Counted from the first letter of the stretch, positions 1 through 6,207 are shown. The stretch: 9,765 nucleotides of DNA from Candidatus Bathyarchaeota archaeon (GCA_030641425.1 DAOWHM010000059.1:1-9765); one strand, 5' to 3'. Notes: a model not told the origin generated them from the letters alone. Translations and numbers: made by a program.

Positions 1-1511
1 AAGGTTTCGGAATAGTTACCTTGATTTTCGAAGATCATTTCAAACAAGACATTATATCCTTCACCAACCACAGTTTTTGCAGGTTCAACACCTACAACTT
101 CTATATCGTGAGGTAAAATTAGTCGCCCATCAGACTCCAAGCTCAACACTTCAGTATATAACCCACCAGGAATTGCTATTCCCTCCCAGGAGTCATAGTC
201 AATGATGGAACTATTCCAATCTAACGAAATTACTTCTATTGTATAAACTCCTGAATCAATTCCGAAAACAAGCACTTCGTAAGTACCGTTGAGAGAATTA
301 GGAATAGATATTTCCTGTGGTTCAGATCCGGGACCCGAATAAGTCGCTCCTGGGATCTCGTTAACTATTGACTGGGTCATATTATCATATCCAACGCTGA
401 GACCTTCAGGATCAATCACGAGTAGATTTATGGATGAGTACCCAACGACTCTAATGCTTACAGCACTCAATGGATCATCAGAGGGATCCAATGGATCTGT
501 TTCACCCGGATCAACCTTTCCGTTCCTATTCCTGTCTTCCAAACCATCGGCTGTCCCACCATTATCACTGTCCCAGTCTAGTTCACATCTTAGCCCATCA
601 CCGTCGGGATCTGGTAGTCGAGAGTCGATTGAGTCAAAGACTCCACCATCAAATGTGTAGCTCAAAATTTCTTCCCTGTCAAGAATCCCATCCCCATCTG
701 AATCGGCGTTTGTAGGATTAGTGCCAAACCTTTCTATTTCATCAAAATCAACTACTCCATCAGCGTCACTATCTGCATTCAATGTACTCTCATCAGACCG
801 GGCTGAAGCCCCTGCAGGTGGGACCCAGACTTCGCGAACAAGCAGAGATGAGTAGGCCAGAGAACTCTCTGTTTTTGTCCACGGATTGATGACATGAACC
901 ATCTGACCTGTTTCTTCATAACCATCTATTACTGTTGCATGCCAAGGTCCAATAACATTCCGACGCAACACTGGTCTATTCGAGTCAATCCAACCCATGA
1001 TTTCTGAAAAGCTTGGCTTGCTAGTTTGATGGTATGGAGTGGCACCATTTAACGCCCAAGCCAAAGCATCATGCGTCTCAGAGGGGGATAGCCCTTGTCC
1101 ATGCCCAAGGTCTCCTTCAGGACCTTGGTTACCATTTCGTTCATGCATTACGTAAAATGAAATTCTATCTTGGCTGAGATGCCCACCGAAGAAAGAGTTT
1201 ATCATCGATATAGCTGCTCTGACACAGTACGAGTCGTCATGGGTGCATCCCCTCCAGAGATGCGCATCATCCCATGGATGAAATCCAAATGCACAACCCC
1301 CGTGCAATGTGTGCCCTAAACATAGCATCTTAGTGTCTTTGCGTTGAAATTTGCGGACTACCCCTAAGTCATTTGAATGCATGTCGATACTTCCATCAGC
1401 CTTGAAGTAGATGGTTCCGCTTGCTTGCACGGGCTCAACTCTAAAAGCTACGCCAAACAAACTCGTGAGAAGAATCACTATGATTGATGATAGAACAAGT
1501 TTTCTCTCCAA
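1..1511 (-). CDS. Secreted C39-like cysteine protease with Ca-binding repeats and CARDB module (C-terminus cut by window edge)
   Basis: Open for 503 codons from a TTG at 1511 to the window edge, with no stop. An in-frame TAG lies shortly upstream, and GGAG/GAGGG sites precede the TTG. Residues 1-30 look like a signal peptide: basic MERK, a hydrophobic core, and likely cleavage after VQA. Residues 90-215 resemble a papain-like C39-type peptidase, with candidate catalytic Cys96 (in SYCVRAAISM), His191 (GPWHATVIDGY) and Asn209 (INPW). Two Asp-rich stretches follow, at 246-281 (DSDADG, DSDGDG) and 299-346 (DPDGDG, DRNRNGKVDPGE). They are typical of thrombospondin type-3/EF-hand-like Ca-binding repeats. 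A beta-rich region lies at about 350-465, and from about 468 the sequence looks like the start of a CARDB adhesion module. The protein is inferred to act outside the cell on proteins or peptides. It could also be an inactive adhesin if Cys96 is not the nucleophile. The fold is fairly sure, the substrate unknown. Confidence 0.8.
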   Translation of the reverse strand, partial: MERKLVLSSIIVILLTSLFGVAFRVEPVQASGTIYFKADGSIDMHSNDLGVVRKFQRKDTKMLCLGHTLHGGCAFGFHPWDDAHLWRGCTHDDSYCVRAAISMINSFFGGHLSQDRISFYVMHERNGNQGPEGDLGHGQGLSPSETHDALAWALNGATPYHQTSKPSFSEIMGWIDSNRPVLRRNVIGPWHATVIDGYEETGQMVHVINPWTKTESSLAYSSLLVREVWVPPAGASARSDESTLNADSDADGVVDFDEIERFGTNPTNADSDGDGILDREEILSYTFDGGVFDSIDSRLPDPDGDGLRCELDWDSDNGGTADGLEDRNRNGKVDPGETDPLDPSDDPLSAVSIRVVGYSSINLLVIDPEGLSVGYDNMTQSIVNEIPGATYSGPGSEPQEISIPNSLNGTYEVLVFGIDSGVYTIEVISLDWNSSIIDYDSWEGIAIPGGLYTEVLSLESDGRLILPHDIEVVGVEPAKTVVGEGYNVLFEMIFENQGNYSET

Positions 1512-1555
1512 TCTAATTCCCTCAAAATCTCCTGCTAATTCAATATTCTAGGAGG

Positions 1556-1563
1556 TATAAAAA
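1556..1563 (-). promoter_or_regulatory. TATA box of the secreted protease gene
   Basis: The minus strand reads TTTTTATA here. A start about 26 nt downstream would fall near 1534 and give a leader of about 22 nt that contains the GGAG and GAGGG motifs ahead of the TTG at 1511. The spacing fits an archaeal TBP/TFB promoter. Called by eye. Confidence 0.5.
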
Positions 1564-1596
1564 CCAGTATGGAAGAAAATTCCATAGGGTTATGCG

Positions 1597-1613
1597 AAAA
1601 AAAAAAGGAAAAA
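1597..1613 (-). terminator. Orphan oligo-T tract on the minus strand (T5-CC-T10)
   Basis: The plus strand has five A's, GG and ten A's when read back from 1613 to 1597, so a minus-strand RNA would end in T5CCT10. This is the strongest type of archaeal intrinsic terminator signal in this half of the window. No coding gene on the minus strand ends here. The nearest minus-strand gene upstream is the tRNA, more than 500 bp away. It may end a small non-coding RNA starting near 1747, or be a simple A/T run upstream of the protease promoter. Confidence 0.35.
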
Positions 1614-1765
1614 TGGGGTTGTGCGGGAGATATATCCAGTTAAGCTGAGAATGAGCTACCTCGGCATTGTATCAAAATCACGCTATATCACATCTTCAAG
1701 TTTTTCTAAGCAACTTCCACTACGCCGAAATAGACCGTTAAACGATTTCCAGTTTTGAATGTCGT

Positions 1766-1796
1766 AGAGATTATATGTCTCTTTTAACAAGTTAAA
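1766..1796 (+). promoter_or_regulatory. Promoter/operator of the stand-alone RAM-domain gene
   Basis: A TATA-like TTATATG (1771-1777) sits inside the inverted repeat AGAGA-N7-TCTCT (1766-1782). It is followed at once by TTTAAC-AA-GTTAAA (1783-1796), a 6-2-6 inverted repeat ending just before the predicted transcript start near 1800. A related element, CGTT-A-AACG, lies at 1736-1744. Inverted repeats over the TATA box and start site suit binding by a dimeric regulator that represses the gene. The TATA core also reads as CATATAA on the minus strand, so the promoter might work in both directions. Confidence 0.45.
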
Positions 1797-1809
1797 CTAG
1801 GTGACAATT

Positions 1810-2046
1810 GTGGAAGCATATGTGCTGGTCAATTGCGAGGCTGGAAGATCTTGGGACATCGCAGAAATAGCTCTCAAACTAGAAAGCGTGAAAGTTGCCC
1901 ATGCGATCACTGGCGAGTATGATGTTGTTGCTTGCATTGAATTTGCCGACATGAACGAGCTAACTAGCATTCTAAGCCAATTTCAAACTATGGACGGAGT
2001 TCAAAAAACACATACGGCAGTTGCGATACCGCAAAAGCCAAAATAG
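1810..2046 (+). CDS. Stand-alone Lrp/AsnC effector-binding (RAM) domain protein
   Basis: This 78-residue protein is a single alpha-beta RAM (AsnC_trans_reg) domain without a DNA-binding helix-turn-helix. The family marks are visible: MEAYVLVNCEAG at the start, the central turn TGEYDVV (34-40) with conserved Gly35 and Asp38, and the final strand GVQKTHTAVAI. Such proteins form ring-like oligomers and bind amino acids or related small ligands. Some pair with full-length Lrp regulators, and one is encoded in this window at 8853-9320. The start chosen is GTG 1810, because GGTGA at 1800-1804 is a good ribosome binding site five bases ahead. The in-frame GTG at 1801 overlaps that site and would add three residues. 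The domain is clear; ligand and partner are unknown. Confidence 0.88.
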   Translation: MEAYVLVNCEAGRSWDIAEIALKLESVKVAHAITGEYDVVACIEFADMNELTSILSQFQTMDGVQKTHTAVAIPQKPK

Positions 2047-2052
2047 CCCCAC

Positions 2053-2060
2053 TTCTTTTT
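2053..2060 (+). terminator. T-rich terminator after the RAM-domain gene
   Basis: Seven bases past the TAG, the plus strand reads TTCTTTTT after a CCCCAC stretch. A short pyrimidine/oligo-T run right after a stop codon is the usual archaeal intrinsic terminator. No strong hairpin is needed or seen. Confidence 0.4.
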
Positions 2061-2137
2061 ACCCTAAAGAACTTGCTTAACTGAAAACTCTCATTGATGT
2101 CACCCAGCTGAGAACTTTATTTTATCCCCGCAAGATG

Positions 2138-2212
2138 TGGGCCGGGCCGGATTTGAACCGGCGATCTTCGCCGCGTGAGGGCGACGTCCTAACCGAGCTG
2201 GACGACCGGCCC
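2138..2212 (-). tRNA. tRNA-Val (anticodon CAC)
   Basis: Read on the minus strand, this 75-nt sequence folds into a full cloverleaf. The acceptor stem is GGGCCGG/CCGGCCC, the D stem GTCC/GGAC with a GG-containing loop, the anticodon stem TCGCC/GGCGA with loop CTCACGC, the variable loop five bases, and the T stem GCCGG/CCGGC with loop TTCAAAT. All stems pair fully. Anticodon CAC (plus-strand 2175-2177) reads the valine codon GUG. The discriminator base is A, and CCA is not encoded (the next bases are CAT), so CCA must be added after transcription. No intron is seen. The high GC of the stems against an AT-richer neighbourhood is normal for a structured RNA. Confidence 0.96.
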
Positions 2213-2244
2213 ATAGATTACACTGAAAGTTTTCCCGACTTAAG

Positions 2245-2252
2245 ATATTTAA
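2245..2252 (-). promoter_or_regulatory. TATA box of the tRNA-Val gene
   Basis: The minus strand reads TTAAATAT here. A start about 26 nt downstream would lie near 2222, giving a 5' leader of about 10 nt for RNase P to remove. Confidence 0.5.
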
Positions 2253-2357
2253 TGGTTTTGAGCTTCTTGGATCCTTGTTATTCCTGTGCATGCGCTAGTA
2301 TGTTTATGGGAGTAAGTAGAGCTTGGCTGGTGCGTTGCTGTTATAGTTTTTGAAAAA

Positions 2358-2408
2358 ATTTAATACCGACAGGTTATCCTAGGTTTTTTTAGAAATCTGT
2401 GGAGGTGA
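2358..2408 (+). promoter_or_regulatory. TATA box and perfect ribosome binding site of the acidic micropeptide gene
   Basis: ATTTAATA (2358-2365), preceded by an A-rich BRE-like stretch, would set transcription off near 2387. The short leader then carries GGAGGTGA (2401-2408), a full match to the archaeal 16S 3' end and the best ribosome binding site in the window, five bases ahead of ATG 2414. Confidence 0.5.
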
Positions 2409-2413
2409 GGTGC

Positions 2414-2485
2414 ATGTTTGAGGAAAAAGAAGAATGGGAAGATGAGGATAATTTGGAAGATGAAGACTTGGAAGATGATGAATAA
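2414..2485 (+). CDS. 23-residue acidic micropeptide
   Basis: A short frame from ATG to TAA encodes 23 residues, 16 of them Asp or Glu. There is one Lys, one Trp, one Phe and two Leu, with a repeated LED(E)D pattern in the second half. The net charge is about -15. No family is recognised. The case for a real gene rests on context: a perfect GGAGGTGA site at the right spacing, a TATA box about 50 nt upstream, isolation in an otherwise empty stretch, and a pyrimidine-rich region downstream (about 2518-2540) that could end the transcript. The peptide is too short for a stable fold on its own. It might bind metal ions or a basic protein or RNA-binding partner, but that is speculation. It could also be a leader peptide for the radical SAM gene 145 bp downstream, although that gene seems to have its own promoter. 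Confidence 0.5.
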   Translation: MFEEKEEWEDEDNLEDEDLEDDE

Positions 2486-2629
2486 TTCTGGATGTAATCA
2501 CGCCGATATATGAATTTTCAATGTTTTCACACCTTTTCTCTATTGGATTCTAGCTTTCAAGTTTTGCAGGTTTTGACGAAAAATTTCTTATGTAAATGTT
2601 GCTAGTTAATCATCTGGAAACATTGAAAG

Positions 2630-4096
2630 ATGAAGTTCACGTTTGTAAGTCCTGGAGCAAATGAGGAACTATCATTAACGGAAAAAAGCAAAGTTATTGG
2701 CTCTTGGCCACCTCTAGGCATACTCTACCTAGCCACAGATCTTAGAAATGATGGAGTTGACATCTCCGTTTTAGACCAAGCAGCAGAAGGATACTCGGTT
2801 GACGAAGTAGCTAGATGGGTGGCTCAGCAGGATCCGGATATAGCTGGTTTTTCAGCTCTCGCAAGCTCCGGTAAGACTGCAGCGAGAATTGCCTGGAAGG
2901 TGAAGGAGAGAAACCCTGATATTGTGACAGTCTTTGGGAACTACTACGCTACCTTCAATGATGAGAGGATTCTGACAACATACCCACAAGTTGACATAAT
3001 AGTAAGGGGCGAAGGAGAAGAAACTACAAAGGAACTTGTGAGAACACTGGAGAAGGGGACTAGTTTAAAGAAGGTCCAGGGGATAACGTTTCGAGATGAA
3101 GGCAGAATCGTTACTACACAGGATAGACCCTTGATTAAGGACATCGATGCTTTGCCAATCCCTGACCGAGAGTTACTCAATGTAGAATATCATTCAATGC
3201 TGGTAGGAGCAGTTGGAGCACCAAAAAAGTTCACCACTCTCCTGTCCTCACGGGGGTGCCCATACAGATGCAGATTCTGCGGCTGCCAGAACATCGTCCA
3301 TGGAACCTGGCGGCCAAGATCAGTAGAAAAAACTCTTGAAGAACTCCAGCTGCTTACAAGCGAAGGATATAGGCAATTCCTATTTGTAGATGATAGCTTC
3401 ACCATAAATCAAAAGAGAATTATCAAACTCTGCCAGAGAATCGCCAAGGAAAAATTGGACGTTGAGTGGATCTGCGAAGGAAGAGTAAACCATGCCTCTT
3501 ATGAGATGATGCGGTCAATGGCAAACGCAGGCTGCAAGATAGTCTACTTCGGCATAGAAAGCGCAACCCAGAGAATCTTAGATTACTACAACAAGCAAAT
3601 TACGCCCCAACAATCCAAGACAGCTACCCAAACAGCTAGAAAAGCAGGTATCGACATAATCGTTGGATCCTTCATCGTAGGAGCCCCAACTGAAACAACC
3701 CACGAAATCGAAAAAACGTTAAAGTTCGCTCAGAAAGTCTCTATTGACATCCCCCAATACAACATCTTAGGCGTATTCCCTGGGATGGCTCTCTGGGATG
3801 AATTCATTAAAAAAGGATACCTGACTGAGGAAGAAGTGAAATTTCATTGGGAAATGGGAGTTGCAGTCGCCAATGTGCATCCAGCAACAGTGACCTATGA
3901 GAAGATAAAAGAACTAATCCGCCACTATTACCGCCGATTCTTCCTGACGAGACCAAACTTCTTCTTGACCCAGCTGGCGCGAACAATCAAGAGTCCTTAC
4001 AGGTTCGACATCATCAAAGCGAATCTGACCCGTATTAGTAACATTCTGGCGGAATGGAAAGACTTCGTCGCCTTCGACAAAGAATCAAACGATTGA
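2630..4096 (+). CDS. B12-binding-domain radical SAM protein
   Basis: This 488-residue enzyme has the cobalamin-type radical SAM layout. The N-terminal B12-binding Rossmann-like domain (about 1-165) contains PPLGILYLA and GEGEETTKEL. The radical SAM barrel (about 200-400) has CPYRCRFC, where Cys210, Cys214 and Cys217 would hold the 4Fe-4S cluster that cleaves S-adenosylmethionine. Barrel motifs FVDDSF and YFGIES are also present. The helical C-terminal part (about 410-488) is rich in Arg, Phe and Tyr. The usual cobalamin ligand motif DxHxxG reads DQAAEG (49-54), so the His is absent, as in many of these methylases and cyclases. Members modify lipids, cofactors, peptides or natural products; the substrate here is not evident. 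The ATG follows only a weak GGAAA/GAAAG-type site, and TTCTTATG near 2586 may be the TATA box. The gene stands alone, convergent with eL40. Confidence 0.88.
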   Translation: MKFTFVSPGANEELSLTEKSKVIGSWPPLGILYLATDLRNDGVDISVLDQAAEGYSVDEVARWVAQQDPDIAGFSALASSGKTAARIAWKVKERNPDIVTVFGNYYATFNDERILTTYPQVDIIVRGEGEETTKELVRTLEKGTSLKKVQGITFRDEGRIVTTQDRPLIKDIDALPIPDRELLNVEYHSMLVGAVGAPKKFTTLLSSRGCPYRCRFCGCQNIVHGTWRPRSVEKTLEELQLLTSEGYRQFLFVDDSFTINQKRIIKLCQRIAKEKLDVEWICEGRVNHASYEMMRSMANAGCKIVYFGIESATQRILDYYNKQITPQQSKTATQTARKAGIDIIVGSFIVGAPTETTHEIEKTLKFAQKVSIDIPQYNILGVFPGMALWDEFIKKGYLTEEEVKFHWEMGVAVANVHPATVTYEKIKELIRHYYRRFFLTRPNFFLTQLARTIKSPYRFDIIKANLTRISNILAEWKDFVAFDKESND

Positions 4097-4101
4097 GATA
4101 A

Positions 4102-4263
4102 CTAGCGAACTAACTCTCGCTTCTTCCACCGAAGATTCTTACTTCTACATTTCCTGCATTTAACCGCTGAAGGAGCATTCCGAACACCGCACTTTCTGCA
4201 AATCTTCATGTATAGCCTGTGACGCTGAGCTATCTTCTTCTTTTGCAAATCAGTTACTGGCAA
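4102..4263 (-). CDS. rpl40e: Large-subunit ribosomal protein eL40 (L40e)
   Basis: A 53-residue basic protein with a zinc ribbon: Cys22-x2-Cys25 and Cys36-x2-Cys39 in ICRKCGVRNA and KCRKCRSKNL, followed by a Lys/Arg-rich tail. This is the classic archaeal eL40 pattern. It binds 23S rRNA near the factor-binding region of the 50S subunit. The N-terminus MPVTDLQKKKIAQ matches the usual crenarchaeal-type opening (MPxTDPxKLxIxQ). That, together with GAGGAG nine bases upstream (4273-4278), supports the TTG start at 4263. A TATA-like AGTATATTT (4309-4317, minus) lies about 26 nt before a likely start at 4287. The stop codon is only 5 bp from the stop of the convergent radical SAM gene. The length is normal for the family. 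Confidence 0.93.
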   Translation of the reverse strand: MPVTDLQKKKIAQRHRLYMKICRKCGVRNAPSAVKCRKCRSKNLRWKKRELVR

Positions 4264-4272
4264 AACTAAGTT

Positions 4273-4317
4273 CTCCTCAACAGTTTAAGTCTCAAACAAG
4301 ACAGCCCCAAATATACT
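4273..4317 (-). promoter_or_regulatory. Promoter and ribosome binding site of rpl40e
   Basis: The minus strand carries AGTATATTT (4317 down to 4309) as TATA box and GAGGAG (4278 down to 4273) as ribosome binding site, with a predicted leader of about 24 nt. The remainder of the 235-bp gap to 4498 holds no convincing gene. It has a GCATGCATGC palindrome (4378-4387) and a pyrimidine-rich minus-strand run (4476-4487) just past the stop of the next gene, which may help end that transcript. Confidence 0.45.
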
Positions 4318-4498
4318 TTACTATAGTCTTTTCAACTCTTCATGTAACTTTCGCTTCCATGTATAATAGGGTGTAGTGCATGCATGCTCACAAACTGGGC
4401 GTTGCAACCACACTTGATCTCTACTACTTAAGTCTCCTCAAACCACAGGAAACTCAAGGAGCATACATGCATTTTGGGGGGAGGGAGAAAGGATGGGC

Positions 4499-5755
4499 TT
4501 ATTGGATTTCGTTCATTAGTCTTCTTTCATCCTCAATCTTCTTAATGTCAGTGATGTCCGAGGTAGCTTCGATGATTCCAATGTATTCGCCTTTTGGGTT
4601 TCGCACTGGGAAGTATCGAATGTAGATCTTTCTCTGATTCATATCTATCCAGAAATCCGCTGATTTTCTTCTTCCATTCTTGAGATCGTCTATTACTTGA
4701 TTGACTATGTGAACGCTTTTAGGTGGATGGCAGTTTTCAACCTTGCGACCAATTATAGCCTTTGTTCTGGGGAAGACTCGTTCTTCAGCTTTGTTGAAGT
4801 ATCGCACTCTACCAGTTGCATCTACGAATGTTATGTCAACGGGTAAGGCGTTGAGAAGCCCTTCCATCTCTTCTTTTGTTAAGCTCCCAGTCTCAAAATC
4901 TATAAGTCCATTCCTCAAAGGCATCTTTAATACGTCTCCCTTTGTTTCTACAGTAGTCTTCTGCATACGCGGGAGTTCTGGTGTAAAACAGCAGTATCCA
5001 AGTTCGTCACATTGCTTTTTTATCTCTTTCCATTCTTCCTTCGTCATCACTCGAAGAGCCGCGGGATAGAGTACATTGTTCTCTTTGTATATGTGACCGG
5101 AGAGCGCTTCAATAATATATTCCCCAACTTCTCCCAATTGCTTTGCGAAGTTCCGGAATTGGAGAGCATTATATGTGTCAAAGAGTTTGATTAGTTGTTT
5201 CTTCTTCTCTTTTAGTTCATTGTGTTCAGTCCACATGATCGCTGGTGGCTCAGTTATGCCATGTTTCTCCAAGTAGGAGAATAGAACGTTCTCTTCTCTT
5301 GTGTTGTGGTTCTCGACCTCCATTAACTTATCAGCAATTTTTTTCAATCTGAGAATCTCTTCGTTAACTTGCTCAAAATTCTCTGCGCTCTTTACTTTGT
5401 TGATGAGCTCTTTGAGTTCTTCCAGAGATTGCTGTATAGCTTTATGTTCCTCCATAAAGACGTGGATGGGATGATCTGGTTCTACCTGTACTTTGTGCTT
5501 GTTGAGAGATTCTTTTAAGATGGCTAAGTGAACGTCGCATAGTTTGCGGATTTCGTCGCGGGGCATTCCCTCATTTATTAGTTCTTGTTCCACTTGGGCG
5601 ATTTCAGTTGGGCCGATATCACGTAGGACTTCTCTAAATCTTTCTTTGAGTTCTTCTGGCTTCTTTCCTTCATGTAACTGTTTTATTATTTCTTTGATTA
5701 TGTGTTTGGGCTTGGGTTTTGAGTTGAATTCTTTCGGGTTATCAACATCAACCAT
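4499..5755 (-). CDS. DUF438-hemerythrin-PAS domain protein
   Basis: A soluble 418-residue protein with three modules. Residues about 17-85 match DUF438 (DEIRKLCDVHLAILKESL, with conserved Cys73 and His76). Residues about 92-238 are a hemerythrin-type HHE helical bundle, with likely di-iron ligands His98, His104, His150, Glu154/155, His178, His221 and Glu225 (in IHVFMEEH, ENHNTREEN, WTEHNE and HIYKEN). Residues about 295-405 form a PAS domain with the family motif CHPPKSVHIV (342-351). Hemerythrin bundles bind O2 or NO or store iron, and PAS domains bind ligands or cofactors. No kinase, cyclase or DNA-binding output is present, so it may pass its state to the ArsR regulator encoded 18 bp upstream, or detoxify. 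The ribosome binding site is weak (GGAA). The domain calls are firm; the physiological role is inferred. Confidence 0.9.
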   Translation of the reverse strand: MVDVDNPKEFNSKPKPKHIIKEIIKQLHEGKKPEELKERFREVLRDIGPTEIAQVEQELINEGMPRDEIRKLCDVHLAILKESLNKHKVQVEPDHPIHVFMEEHKAIQQSLEELKELINKVKSAENFEQVNEEILRLKKIADKLMEVENHNTREENVLFSYLEKHGITEPPAIMWTEHNELKEKKKQLIKLFDTYNALQFRNFAKQLGEVGEYIIEALSGHIYKENNVLYPAALRVMTKEEWKEIKKQCDELGYCCFTPELPRMQKTTVETKGDVLKMPLRNGLIDFETGSLTKEEMEGLLNALPVDITFVDATGRVRYFNKAEERVFPRTKAIIGRKVENCHPPKSVHIVNQVIDDLKNGRRKSADFWIDMNQRKIYIRYFPVRNPKGEYIGIIEATSDITDIKKIEDERRLMNEIQ

Positions 5756-5773
5756 TCTTATTTACTTCCTTGT

Positions 5774-6148
5774 TCATTGGTGACTTAGATACATTGGGTT
5801 TGTTGCTTCTTTATATCTTCTTTTCCTCAAGTGTTCAGTTGTTAGACATTTTCCTTTTTCAGGGCAATACTTCTCACTGTGATAGGTAAAAATTTTGAAT
5901 ATTGGCTCAACAGTCTCTCTGTTTAGAGAATAGTAGCGTTTGCGTTTCTTTCTTTCTGAAAAGATAAATCCGCATCGTTCTAGTGGTTTGAGGTTGTGGG
6001 AGATCATGCTCTGTTCTTGGTTGAGAGTGTTAGAGATTTCAGTCACGTTTTTTTCACCTTTACGTAGGAGTTCGAGAATTGCCAGTCTGGTTGGATTGGA
6101 TAGTGTGGAAAAGAAGAGGTAGCATGTTTCGCTTAGTTCTCGTTTCAT
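5774..6148 (-). CDS. ArsR-family winged-helix transcriptional regulator
   Basis: This 124-residue protein has the ArsR wHTH fold. LSNPTRLAILELLRKG (16-31) leads into the recognition helices (about 34-57, VTEISNTLNQEQSMISHNLKPL), then the beta wing FIFSERKKRKRYYSLN (61-76). The classical ArsR metal motif ELCVCDL is absent. Candidate sensing residues are Cys9, Cys59 and a tail cluster His90, Cys95 and Cys101 (YHSEKYCPEKGKC), which could bind metal, an Fe-S cluster, or react to redox change. ATG 6148 follows AGGTGA by four bases. The gene leads a two-gene operon with the DUF438-hemerythrin-PAS gene (18-bp gap). Palindromes at its predicted transcript start point to self-repression. The family is certain, the inducer unknown. 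Confidence 0.92.
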   Translation of the reverse strand: MKRELSETCYLFFSTLSNPTRLAILELLRKGEKNVTEISNTLNQEQSMISHNLKPLERCGFIFSERKKRKRYYSLNRETVEPIFKIFTYHSEKYCPEKGKCLTTEHLRKRRYKEATNPMYLSHQ

Positions 6149-6168
6149 GTTTTCACCTACTAATTAAT

Positions 6169-6207
6169 TGAATAATTATTCATATGAATGAATTATCATA
6201 TATTTAA
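6169..6207 (-). promoter_or_regulatory. Promoter with overlapping palindromic operators ahead of the arsR-like gene
   Basis: TATA box TTAAATATA (6207 down to 6199, minus) predicts a start near 6177. That start falls inside TGAATAATTATTCA (6169-6182), a perfect 14-bp palindrome, which overlaps a second perfect palindrome ATTCATATGAAT (6178-6189). TGAA-N6-TTCA arms resemble known ArsR/SmtB operators. A dimer bound here would block initiation, which fits autoregulation by the adjacent gene product. Confidence 0.65.

Noticed and set aside
430..715. Two overlapping plus-strand frames rich in Ser/Pro/His
   Set aside because: They lie antisense to the Asp-rich calcium-binding repeats of the secreted protease; the repeated codons there leave the other strand open. 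No ribosome binding site.
2100..2353. Frames on both strands running through the tRNA
   Set aside because: They read through a perfect tRNA-Val cloverleaf and have no family resemblance; chance openness of GC-rich stems.
4380..4625. Plus-strand frame starting at the GCATGCATGC palindrome with a TATA-like TATAATA nearby
   Set aside because: Most of it is antisense to the PAS end of the DUF438-hemerythrin-PAS gene and has no ribosome binding site or recognisable motif.
4743..5783. Several plus-strand frames of 60-108 codons
   Set aside because: All lie opposite the well-supported DUF438-hemerythrin-PAS gene and are shadows of its codon usage.
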